Below are positions 1 to 4,937 of a DNA stretch of 5,089 nt, in pieces (position 1 is the stretch's first letter; each line of letters starts with the position of its first letter). Made by a program: the position numbers and the translations under genes. Where the stretch lies: NCBI GenBank assembly GCA_023417285.1, contig JAEZFR010000480.1:1-5089 (forward strand), read 5' to 3'. Origin of the DNA: Bacillota bacterium. GTDB lineage: Bacteria; Bacillota; Clostridia; Acetivibrionales; DSM-1351. The notes below the pieces were generated by a model, which worked only from the letters and a program-made list of their open reading frames with translations, did no database searches and was not told where the DNA came from.

Positions 1-336
1 CAATAAAAATCCCTCTGTAAATGGCAGAATAAATATTTATAGGAATGTACATTAGAATTAAAATTAATACAACATATAAAGTACTTGGTATTCCAATAAG
101 TATAAACTTTGCTAGATTCAATCTCCACTTTCCAGGAGTTTTTATCTGAATAATTAAAAATTCCAACCCCAAAAGTGCACCAAATAATACCTTAATTAAT
201 ATCTTTGCTATTGCCAAAGGTATAGGATCAAATGAAGATTTCGCTTCAAGCTGTATAAAGGCTCCTAGTCTATATGCAACAAATAAAAACCCTAGTAAAA
301 GAATTAAATAATAAAGATAGTATAAATTTTTTTCAT
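1..336 (-). pseudogene. Multi-pass membrane protein, frameshifted at its start codon and cut by the window edge
   Basis: A frame open from about 346 down to base 1 encodes a very hydrophobic protein of about 111 visible residues. I see three likely membrane helices (about residues 5-22, 46-65 and 77-98 in the repaired numbering), separated by a loop with KSSFDPIP and a basic loop with KTPGKWR. It has no in-frame ATG, GTG or TTG until deep inside, past the first helix. However, an ATG at 334-336 follows an excellent SD and is followed by seven A (327-333). As written, that ATG reads ten codons and stops. One more A, or a -1 slip on the A run, would give MKKNLYYLYYL, a typical basic start leading into helix one. 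It lies 37 bp after the previous gene and probably belongs to the same operon. I do not recognise the family. The C-terminus is outside the window. Confidence 0.6.
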
Positions 337-340
337 AGTT

Positions 341-348
341 CCTCCTCT
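341..348 (-). promoter_or_regulatory. Strong ribosome binding site that fixes the start at 336
   Basis: On the minus strand AGAGGAGG stands four bases before the ATG at 334-336. This near-perfect SD is the main reason to believe translation starts at that ATG although its frame closes after ten codons, and hence that the following A7 tract marks a frameshift and not a random ATG. Confidence 0.7.
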
Positions 349-374
349 AGTACCATTCGAAAATTTTAATCAAC

Positions 375-653
375 TTACCTCAATGATGCAAGATACTCGC
401 TTTGCTTTATTTTTCTAATCTTAAAGCTTGGAGATAGGCCCTTTTCAAAAGTTCTTATATTTCTATAGTACAATCCAAAGGAAATGCAGTAATTTAATAA
501 CCCAATAGAGCAAATAAAAATGGCAAATATCCTATAGAAGACTAACTCAAAACTAAAATAGAGACTTATCGCTAACAATGAAGTAACACTAAGGATATAT
601 AGTGCTTTTAGATATTTTGATATCAATTGATTGTCATATTCAATTGATATCAA
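375..653 (-). CDS. Small protein with two membrane helices; probably the C-terminal part of a frameshifted gene
   Basis: Read from a TTG at 653 this gives 92 residues, with two hydrophobic segments (about residues 16-36 and 38-64) and a basic C-terminal tail (FKIRKIKQSEYLASLR). The TTG has no recognisable SD, so it is a poor start. The same frame is open upstream to about 733 and stays protein-like (HLALNFSNNDKNSLISIEYD) where it overlaps the end of the 686-994 frame. One added A in the A5 run at 700-704 would join the two frames smoothly, from ...RVVPK to NKEHLALN.... I infer one original gene with a soluble N-terminal region and a membrane-anchored C-terminus. No family was recognised. The next gene begins 38 bp further on with its own strong SD. 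Confidence 0.5.
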   Translation of the reverse strand: MISIEYDNQLISKYLKALYILSVTSLLAISLYFSFELVFYRIFAIFICSIGLLNYCISFGLYYRNIRTFEKGLSPSFKIRKIKQSEYLASLR

Positions 654-685
654 TGAATTTTTATCATTGTTAGAAAAATTTAAAG

Positions 686-994
686 CTAGATGCTCCTTAT
701 TTTTGGTACAACTCTTTTCAAAAATAGCAAATCAGCATGATGATTTATTTTATAGGTATATTTATCATCATCCATTAATGTTCCTCTGATAAAATCTTCA
801 AACTCCTCAGCACTTATTAATTCTGACGAATAATATTTGTTCCAACTTGCTCTGCTGCTAGAAGAGGATATCATAAATGCCACCACCCTGAAACAGTTAT
901 AGAAATAAAAAATTATATAGTTAGAATCGCCTATTATCCCATTCCCTACCAAGAAATAGTTCAGACCTTGTTGTGCCATCACAAAAATATCCAA
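686..994 (-). pseudogene. Coding fragment in a shifted frame, middle part of a broken gene or genes
   Basis: The frame opens at a TTG (994), but its first 20 or so codons are only the shifted shadow of the upstream 138-codon frame. The convincing part begins at about 920 or at the internal ATG at 874, which is preceded by a weak AGGGTGG. It contains acidic and polar sequence such as SAEEFEDFIRG and MDDDKYTYKINHH, and ends with VVPKIRSI. It overlaps the end of the 921-1337 frame by 74 bp and overlaps the open extension of the 375-653 frame at its own end. Two readings are possible. It may be the middle third of one protein interrupted twice. Or it may be the N-terminal half of a separate gene starting at 874 that was joined to 375-653 before an A was lost at 700-704. 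I do not recognise the family. Confidence 0.45.
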
Positions 995-1337
995 TTACAT
1001 CATTAATGGCTTCAAAGTTTCGCTCTCTTATGTATCGCACCATTTCTTTTGCAAGTGTAATTTCGCATAATTCCTTATCAGATATACTTATATCCTGATT
1101 TATAGCCCTATTGTACTCTAACTCAATATTAAAATAAAATATCGAGTCCATATAACCTTCACAATATGCAGTTACAGCTGCTTCTAAAATACTCTTAGAA
1201 CTAGAAAATATTGTCTTAAAATTGTCCTCAGTGAAGTAATCACGTAATAATCCTCTGTTATGAACTATTTTGTAGATTGAAACTACTGATGAAAATAAGT
1301 CTTTATAAGTATTATCTCTACTCACCACCTGAAACAT
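921..1337 (-). CDS. Hypothetical soluble protein, first gene of the left-hand operon, possibly truncated by a frameshift
   Basis: 138 residues starting MFQVVSRDN. The start is well fixed: AAGGAGG lies seven bases before the ATG, and a strong promoter lies 56 bp upstream. The sequence looks helical and soluble, with acidic patches, aromatic residues (YCEGYMDSIFYF) and no membrane segment or signal peptide. It matches no family I know. The last residues (GREWDNRRF) end at a TAA at 921-923, inside a region where the +1 frame (686-994) takes over as the coding frame. The natural protein may therefore have been longer, or two genes may abut here. Being first behind a palindrome-bearing promoter, it could be the regulator or sensor of the unit, but no DNA-binding motif is visible. 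Confidence 0.7.
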   Translation of the reverse strand: MFQVVSRDNTYKDLFSSVVSIYKIVHNRGLLRDYFTEDNFKTIFSSSKSILEAAVTAYCEGYMDSIFYFNIELEYNRAINQDISISDKELCEITLAKEMVRYIRERNFEAINDVIGYFCDGTTRSELFLGREWDNRRF

Positions 1338-1392
1338 TTACTGTCCTCCTTGATGAATTACTTTATTCAAAGGCTTTATCCCAAGTAGCACT

Positions 1393-1421
1393 ATTATACC
1401 ATAAATGTATTTATGTTCCAA
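1393..1421 (-). promoter_or_regulatory. Sigma-A promoter with a palindromic operator in its spacer
   Basis: On the minus strand the -35 is TTGGAA (1416-1421) and the -10 is TATAAT (1393-1398), preceded by TG in the extended -10 position. The spacer is exactly 17 bp. Sixteen of those bases (1400-1415) form a perfect inverted repeat, CATAAAT-AC-ATTTATG. A protein bound there would block RNA polymerase, so I infer repressor control. Transcription should start near 1386, about 50 bases before the ATG at 1337. The repressor is not identifiable in this window. Confidence 0.8.
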
Positions 1422-1452
1422 ATGAACTAACATTATAATTAATAGCTTTATC

Positions 1453-1476
1453 AAAAATACTTACTATAAATAAGTA
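1453..1476 (-). terminator. Second small terminator hairpin in tandem
   Basis: Directly after the main hairpin, the minus strand reads TACTTA, a seven-base loop, TAAGTA and then TTTTT. The stem is short and AT-only, so it is weak alone, but it supplies the clean U run that the first hairpin lacks on this strand. The pair probably insulates the right-hand unit from the left-hand promoter. Confidence 0.5.
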
Positions 1477-1504
1477 AAGTCCCCTATTTCGAATAGGAGA
1501 CTTT
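1476..1504 (-). terminator. Main terminator hairpin after the Nudix gene (likely bidirectional)
   Basis: A 13-pair stem with a three-base loop (AAAGTC, one U-G wobble on the minus strand, CCTATT, loop CGA, and the return arm) begins 12 bp after the Nudix stop codon. On the minus strand it is followed by a mixed U-rich stretch. On the plus strand the hairpin has one C-A mismatch but is followed by TTTTT, so it could stop transcripts from either side. Confidence 0.75.
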
Positions 1505-1516
1505 TTAATTGCTAAA

Positions 1517-2008
1517 TTATATTTTTTTTATGAAGAGTGACCATCTTTCTCTTTGGAAAGGAATACAACTATCTGTTTCAATAAACTGTAAAAATTCATC
1601 TCTACTAAGCCAACGGTAAGAGATAGTTTCTCCCTTTTGGAGTGTTATACTTGATTTATCGCAATCTGTAATACACAAGTAGCCATAAAAGAATATATGG
1701 TTCATATCATTATATGTAAAAACATGAGTCAAATCATTTGTTGAAATACCAGTTTCTTCTCTCAATTCACGAAGTGCACCATCATAAGGAGTTTCACCTT
1801 TTAGTACTGCACCACCTGCTCCTGTCTCAAAAAACCCTGGATATCCAATCTTGCTCCAGTCTCGCTGCATTAACAAAAAAGATCCATCTACGTGTTTTAC
1901 AAGTACTTCACTAACAATGTGATATAAACCATTTGGTATAGGTTGTCCACGTACCAAATCAACACCCGCTAGGCGCCCGTCCTTATTATATGCATCCCAT
2001 AATTCCAT
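1517..2008 (-). CDS. Nudix hydrolase
   Basis: A 163-residue protein with a complete Nudix box at residues 66-88: G66, E72, R80-E81-L82, E84-E85, G87 and I88 fit GX5EX7REUXEEXGU exactly. The glutamates of such a box bind the metal used to hydrolyse nucleoside diphosphates linked to another group X. The N-terminus (ELWDAYNKDGRLAG) resembles the YfcD/IPP-isomerase-like branch of the superfamily, in which substrates are hard to predict. The fold is full length (beta strands around HIVSEVLV and SFLLMQRDW before the box, WLSRDEF after it), and no extra domain is present. The ATG at 2006-2008 has a GGGGG-type SD seven bases before it. It lies 23 bp after the ANT(6)-like gene and just before a terminator, so it is the last gene of that operon. 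The substrate is unknown. Confidence 0.93.
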   Translation of the reverse strand: MELWDAYNKDGRLAGVDLVRGQPIPNGLYHIVSEVLVKHVDGSFLLMQRDWSKIGYPGFFETGAGGAVLKGETPYDGALRELREETGISTNDLTHVFTYNDMNHIFFYGYLCITDCDKSSITLQKGETISYRWLSRDEFLQFIETDSCIPFQRERWSLFIKKI

Positions 2009-2031
2009 GTCTATACCCCCGGCAGAAAATA

Positions 2032-2889
2032 CTAAAGCTCGTTATTTTTGACTTTTGTCAAATAATCCATCATGTTATCATCATCTTTTTTGTTATAGTC
2101 AAATCCTAAGTGTTGTCCAACATTAATTGCAACTGTTCGAAACAGCTCGCATGCTTCAAATATTGCTATCCATAGGTCCTCATATGTTGAATAGGTTCTT
2201 TTGTATTGCTCATACAATTGCAAAGGCAGATATTCTTTGATATACTTCCCCCACATTCCAACTGAAACAGAAAAGTCCGTCAGCATGCCAACATACCATT
2301 CAAGCATTTTATCTAACTGAACATGAACTACCTCATAATACATCCTCATTGTATAGGAGATTTGATCACGCACAATACCCTTGGCTACATTATTCAGGCA
2401 CCACCAAAATTCATTACAGCATCCAAAATATTGATCCTTTGTAGGTTTACTAATCCAATACCCCCTATCGTTTGAAGCCGGTATTTGTGGTAGAATGTCA
2501 TCCTTATCTATTAAAGGAACGGTCAAAGTATCATTAAAATATTCTTCTAGCATAGCAGCCTTCGTTTTTATTCGTAAATCAATGCGATTTCCATCTTTAA
2601 ATAACATAAGCCATGCATATGAACTACTAAAATCAGAGGTATGCCCCCAGCCGAAATCATTTGAATCAGGCTCCTGAACAATTGCGATTTCTCCAAAACG
2701 AGTAATCCAGTTTGACTCCTGTAAAAAAGAAGATGTCTCTGTTACTACATAGACAATATCATAATCCTGATATTTATCCTTTTTAATATTTGGATTAGCT
2801 CTAGAACCATTCATATAAGCAGCTCTGATACGCTGGTCCTCTTTTGCAATGTTTAAAATTATATCGAACATTTCCTGTTCAGTTCTCAT
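2032..2889 (-). CDS. ANT(6)/AadK-family nucleotidyltransferase (aminoglycoside 6-adenylyltransferase-like)
   Basis: 285 residues, close to the usual length of this family (about 284-302). Family enzymes transfer AMP from ATP to the 6-hydroxyl of streptomycin. The nucleotidyltransferase core shows G28-S29-R30, the metal-binding pair D42 and D44 in QDYDIVYVV, and a third acid D104 in RIDLRI. The helical C-terminal domain carries the typical CCNEFW motif (residues 157-162), followed by a KGI segment and an SVG segment in the family positions. From memory, AadK and ANT(6)-Ia have LEGSR and DLTL where this protein has MNGSR and DLRI, so it is a divergent member and its substrate may differ. The start is supported by AGAGGT seven bases upstream. 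The gene follows the NYN gene by 57 bp and precedes the Nudix gene by 23 bp. Family membership is firm; a resistance function is not shown. Confidence 0.9.
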   Translation of the reverse strand: MRTEQEMFDIILNIAKEDQRIRAAYMNGSRANPNIKKDKYQDYDIVYVVTETSSFLQESNWITRFGEIAIVQEPDSNDFGWGHTSDFSSSYAWLMLFKDGNRIDLRIKTKAAMLEEYFNDTLTVPLIDKDDILPQIPASNDRGYWISKPTKDQYFGCCNEFWWCLNNVAKGIVRDQISYTMRMYYEVVHVQLDKMLEWYVGMLTDFSVSVGMWGKYIKEYLPLQLYEQYKRTYSTYEDLWIAIFEACELFRTVAINVGQHLGFDYNKKDDDNMMDYLTKVKNNEL

Positions 2890-2918
2890 GAGTATTACCT
2901 CTATTAAATTAGCTAAAT

Positions 2919-2947
2919 ATGCATACTTAAATTAGTTACGTATGCAT
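2919..2947. promoter_or_regulatory. Inverted repeat between the NYN and ANT(6) genes
   Basis: Arms ATGCATAC (2919-2926) and GTATGCAT (2940-2947) are perfectly complementary across a 13-base AT-rich spacer, and the right arm touches the NYN stop codon. No U run follows, so it is a poor terminator. It could be an operator or an RNA-processing hairpin that separates the NYN and ANT(6) messages. The function is unproven. Confidence 0.4.
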
Positions 2948-3723
2948 CATGCTTTACCTTTTTTTCTCTTGCGATAAGCAATAATATTAACTGTACCTTT
3001 GCCTTTATATTTTTTCATCTCATATCTATCCTCAAGACTAGCAATAAAGTCCGGTAATTTAAGATATCCAAACGTTCTTGAATCAAAATCTGGTTTTGAA
3101 CGTTTTATAAAGGTTCCAGCAGAGCTTACATTAGTCCAACCGTCCTCATCAGGATATTTTTCACATGCCAAGTCAAGTAACTCCAATACCTCTTTAAAAT
3201 TCTCATCAATGTTTATAGTCAGAGCTGACGTTACGCTTGAATCAACTTTACTGTTTGCATTTTCATTATTTATAATTGGAGTACCCAAGTTCTCAGTAAA
3301 TATGAAGTCATCGCATGCATTTCTAAAAGACGTTGGAGTTTTCTTTTCTCCCACGCCAAATACATATATTTCGGAAGATCTCAATCTTGAGGCAAGCATA
3401 GTAAAATCACTATCGCTTGAAACAAGTGCAAATGCATCGTATTTATCAGTATATAATAGGTCCATTGCATCTATAATCATTGCTGCATCAGTAGAATTCT
3501 TACCACTGGTATAGGCAAACTGCTGTATCGGCTGTATAGCTAATTCATTCAACTCTATTTTCCAATTTTTTAATGCAGGAACGGACCAATCCCCGTAAGC
3601 TCGTTTTACTATAATATGCCCGTGAGTAGAAATCTCCGATAAAACGCTCTTGAGCTTGGATAATTGAGTATTATCCGCATCAATTAATACAGCTATCTTT
3701 TTTAATTCATCAATATCTTTCAT
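2947..3723 (-). CDS. NYN-domain (PIN-like) ribonuclease-family protein with C-terminal OST-HTH domain
   Basis: 258 residues in two domains. Residues about 8-145 form a NYN/LabA-like (DUF88) PIN-type nuclease fold: VLIDADN (D15, D17), AYGDW, GKNSTDAAMIIDAMDLL (D79) and VSSDSDF (D104, D106). These acids are the expected metal-binding set, so the site looks intact. A polar linker (about 146-172) leads to an OST-HTH/LOTUS domain (about 173-250), seen in DGWTNVSSAGTFIKR, PDFDSRTFGYLKLPDFI and the final beta-rich NIIAYRKRKK. OST-HTH domains are thought to bind RNA, so a cytoplasmic RNA nuclease or RNA-binding role is inferred; the target is unknown. The basic C-terminal tail fits nucleic-acid contact. 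The start has AGGGGG six bases upstream. It lies 57 bp before the ANT(6) gene and may share its transcript. Similar two-domain proteins are widespread in bacteria and mostly uncharacterised. Confidence 0.9.
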   Translation of the reverse strand: MKDIDELKKIAVLIDADNTQLSKLKSVLSEISTHGHIIVKRAYGDWSVPALKNWKIELNELAIQPIQQFAYTSGKNSTDAAMIIDAMDLLYTDKYDAFALVSSDSDFTMLASRLRSSEIYVFGVGEKKTPTSFRNACDDFIFTENLGTPIINNENANSKVDSSVTSALTINIDENFKEVLELLDLACEKYPDEDGWTNVSSAGTFIKRSKPDFDSRTFGYLKLPDFIASLEDRYEMKKYKGKGTVNIIAYRKRKKGKA

Positions 3724-3763
3724 TTGTATCCCCCTAACCTAAACAATTAAGAATTATATTATT

Positions 3764-3793
3764 ATTGTATAATATTATATAATGTCTCAACAA
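3764..3793 (-). promoter_or_regulatory. Weak promoter candidate for the NYN gene
   Basis: On the minus strand TTGTTG (3788-3793), 18 bases, then TACAAT (3764-3769) could serve as -35 and -10, 40 bp before the start codon. The region is so AT-rich that other pairings are possible. A perfect TTGACA also lies further upstream at 3860-3865, but its -10 partner (TACCCT) is poor. Confidence 0.3.
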
Positions 3794-3819
3794 GTGGCCC
3801 CTCATCATCTAATTGTATA

Positions 3820-3837
3820 TGTACCCTTATGGGTACA
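3820..3837. promoter_or_regulatory. GTACCC/GGGTAC palindrome, possible operator upstream of the NYN gene
   Basis: A perfect 7-bp inverted repeat, TGTACCC-TTAT-GGGTACA, lies midway between the lipoprotein stop and the NYN start. It is the only GC-rich patch in an AT-rich gap. A second pairing, TACCCT (3822-3827) with AGGGTA (3837-3842), overlaps it. Neither strand has a U run after it, so an operator or a switching hairpin fits better than a terminator. It could also close off the lipoprotein transcript. Confidence 0.45.
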
Positions 3838-3881
3838 GGGTAAACCTTCTAATTTTTATTGTCAAAACTATTTATAACTCT

Positions 3882-4454
3882 CTAAGCATACCCACCCTCT
3901 GCTTCTGGTAACGATTTATACTCTTCTGTAGCGTGTATTAAATTCTTCATAAACTGAATAAAGCTGCAGAAGCTATTAGCTTGTTCATTTTCATTTTTAT
4001 AATAATCAGAAGTCCCATCACCTAGTATAGTATATTTTTTACCATTAATAGTAAAGTTAATTTCATAATACGTACACGGACTTATGCCAACAATACTATT
4101 AGTTTTAGTTAGTTTTGATGATGTCATTTCTTTATCAATAGAGCACATATTTAATTTTATTATTTCTTGATAAATTGAATCTAGAACTTCTTCAGTTGCA
4201 GTATACTTTACCTTAGCAGTTCCTGCTGAAATTAAATCCTTTTGAATATATCCATTAAAGGTATCAAATATATTTTTATTGTCAGCATTAATCCATTCAC
4301 TAAAATAAATATCAAAGTCAGCAGGCATAATTTTTGAATCATATGTAGTTTGTGCCGAATTATTTGGTTCTGAGTTAGTACAGCTAATTAATATGAACAT
4401 TAGAATATAAACAGCTATTAATATAGATAGTTTTTTTACATTAGTACTCGACAT
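3882..4454 (-). CDS. Putative lipoprotein of unknown function
   Basis: 190 residues with a clear lipoprotein signal: basic KK at residues 7-8, a hydrophobic stretch (9-22) and the lipobox L22-I23-S24-C25. C25 should be lipidated and the mature protein held on the outer face of the membrane. After a short polar linker comes a globular domain with an acidic helix (TATEEVLDSIYQEIIKLNM) followed by a beta hairpin (YYEINFTINGKKYTILGDG). This arrangement recalls uncharacterised Firmicute lipoproteins, but I cannot name a family. Three more cysteines (104, 127, 163) are present; their pairing is unknown. The SD is a run of six G eight bases before the ATG. It lies 110 bp after the small membrane protein gene and 158 bp before the NYN gene, so it may have its own transcript. 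No partner is evident. Confidence 0.8.
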   Translation of the reverse strand: MSSTNVKKLSILIAVYILMFILISCTNSEPNNSAQTTYDSKIMPADFDIYFSEWINADNKNIFDTFNGYIQKDLISAGTAKVKYTATEEVLDSIYQEIIKLNMCSIDKEMTSSKLTKTNSIVGISPCTYYEINFTINGKKYTILGDGTSDYYKNENEQANSFCSFIQFMKNLIHATEEYKSLPEAEGGYA

Positions 4455-4481
4455 ATTAATATCCCCCCAAAAATAATCAAA

Positions 4482-4510
4482 TTTTGCTACTGTAAAGAAC
4501 AGTAGTAAAA
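4482..4510 (-). other. Hairpin in the leader of the lipoprotein gene
   Basis: A perfect 7-bp stem CTACTGT/ACAGTAG with a five-base loop extends by four A-T pairs on either side of one mismatch (C-A on this strand, G-U on the plus strand). It ends 27 bases before the lipoprotein start. On the minus strand the U run (TTTTTT) comes before it and the sequence after it is AAAATTTG, so it is not a classic terminator. A weak stop for the small gene upstream, or an mRNA-stabilising leader hairpin, are the options. Confidence 0.4.
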
Positions 4511-4564
4511 AACCTTAACTTAATTATCATAGAAGTACAGACTTTTCTTCACACACTCTTTAAA

Positions 4565-4735
4565 TCATTTTCTATCATCTATAAATATTCCTACAGTACC
4601 CACTACTAAGGTTACTACTATTATTGTTATAATAAAAAAGATATCATCTGATGAATGAACAGAGTTGACTAACTGATAAAAGTAAAAGAGTTCAATTAAA
4701 AGTATAATAACCCAAATTGTATATTTTCCTCTCAA
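4565..4735 (-). CDS. Small membrane protein with two transmembrane helices
   Basis: A 56-codon ORF, read from a TTG at 4735, too short for most gene finders. The product has a basic start (LRGKY), a first helix (about residues 6-20, TIWVIILLIELFYFY), a short polar turn (VNSVHSSDD) and a second helix (about 32-52, ending VVGTVGIF), and finishes IDDRK. This clean two-helix hairpin makes chance coding unlikely. AAGGGGG lies eight bases before the TTG and matches the G-run SDs of the neighbouring genes. A GTG at 4741 is in frame but sits too close to that SD. The gene is followed by the lipoprotein gene in the same direction after 110 bp. I do not recognise a family; small holin-like or toxin-like proteins can look similar, but nothing here argues for either. 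Confidence 0.55.
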   Translation of the reverse strand: MRGKYTIWVIILLIELFYFYQLVNSVHSSDDIFFIITIIVVTLVVGTVGIFIDDRK

Positions 4736-4743
4736 AATCACTT

Positions 4744-4750
4744 CCCCCTT
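4744..4750 (-). promoter_or_regulatory. G-run ribosome binding site of the small membrane protein
   Basis: AAGGGGG on the minus strand is placed correctly for the TTG at 4735 and too close for the GTG at 4741. It pairs with the 16S tail with one G-U. It decides the start and is the main non-coding evidence that the ORF is real. Confidence 0.5.
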
Positions 4751-4837
4751 ATATACATAAATAATTAGCTTACTGTTATTACAACATATTTATTTTACCA
4801 TTATTTCCCCATAAATAATATAAATCTGTTATTTCAA

Positions 4838-4924
4838 TCATTTGGATAAGCTTCTAAAATAAATGTGACTCTCTGTCAGGGTGCCATGTTTTATTGCATC
4901 GCTTTGCTCAGCACTATTTTTCAT
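4838..4924 (-). CDS. Orphan 28-codon ORF next to the repeat array
   Basis: An ATG at 4922-4924 preceded by TAGGAG at six bases opens a short frame, starting MKNSAEQSDAIKHG and ending FRSLSK. The good SD and polar, ordinary composition suggest that it is translated or is the 5' stump of a longer gene. I do not recognise it. It begins exactly where the repeat array ends, and its SD lies within the last degenerate repeat, so the ORF and the repeats probably arrived together. It may be the remnant of the first gene of a mobile element whose remaining sequence was lost. No promoter is clear. Confidence 0.35.
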   Translation of the reverse strand: MKNSAEQSDAIKHGTLTESHIYFRSLSK

Positions 4925-4937
4925 GTATTTCTCCTAA

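Noticed and set aside
307..336. Ten-codon peptide MKKIYTIFII from the ATG at 336
   Set aside because: It has a good SD but is best explained as the frameshifted start of the membrane protein in the adjacent frame, not a gene or leader in its own right.
2495..2677. Plus-strand 60-codon ORF
   Set aside because: It lies wholly inside the well-supported ANT(6)-family gene on the other strand, has no SD or domain, and reads as an antisense shadow.
2999..3514. Plus-strand 171-codon ORF
   Set aside because: It lies antisense within the NYN/OST-HTH gene, whose motifs are clear on the minus strand. Its length comes from the codon usage of that gene, and no SD or family motif is seen.
3734..3808. Minus-strand 24-codon ORF upstream of the NYN gene (starts MMRGHLL)
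   Set aside because: No SD, a low-complexity AT-rich second half, and an end that overlaps the NYN SD. It is probably chance, although a leader peptide cannot be fully excluded.
4742..4837. Promoter for the small membrane protein
   Set aside because: TTGTAA followed by TATGTATAT can be picked out, but spacing and match are poor in very AT-rich DNA, so no promoter is called.
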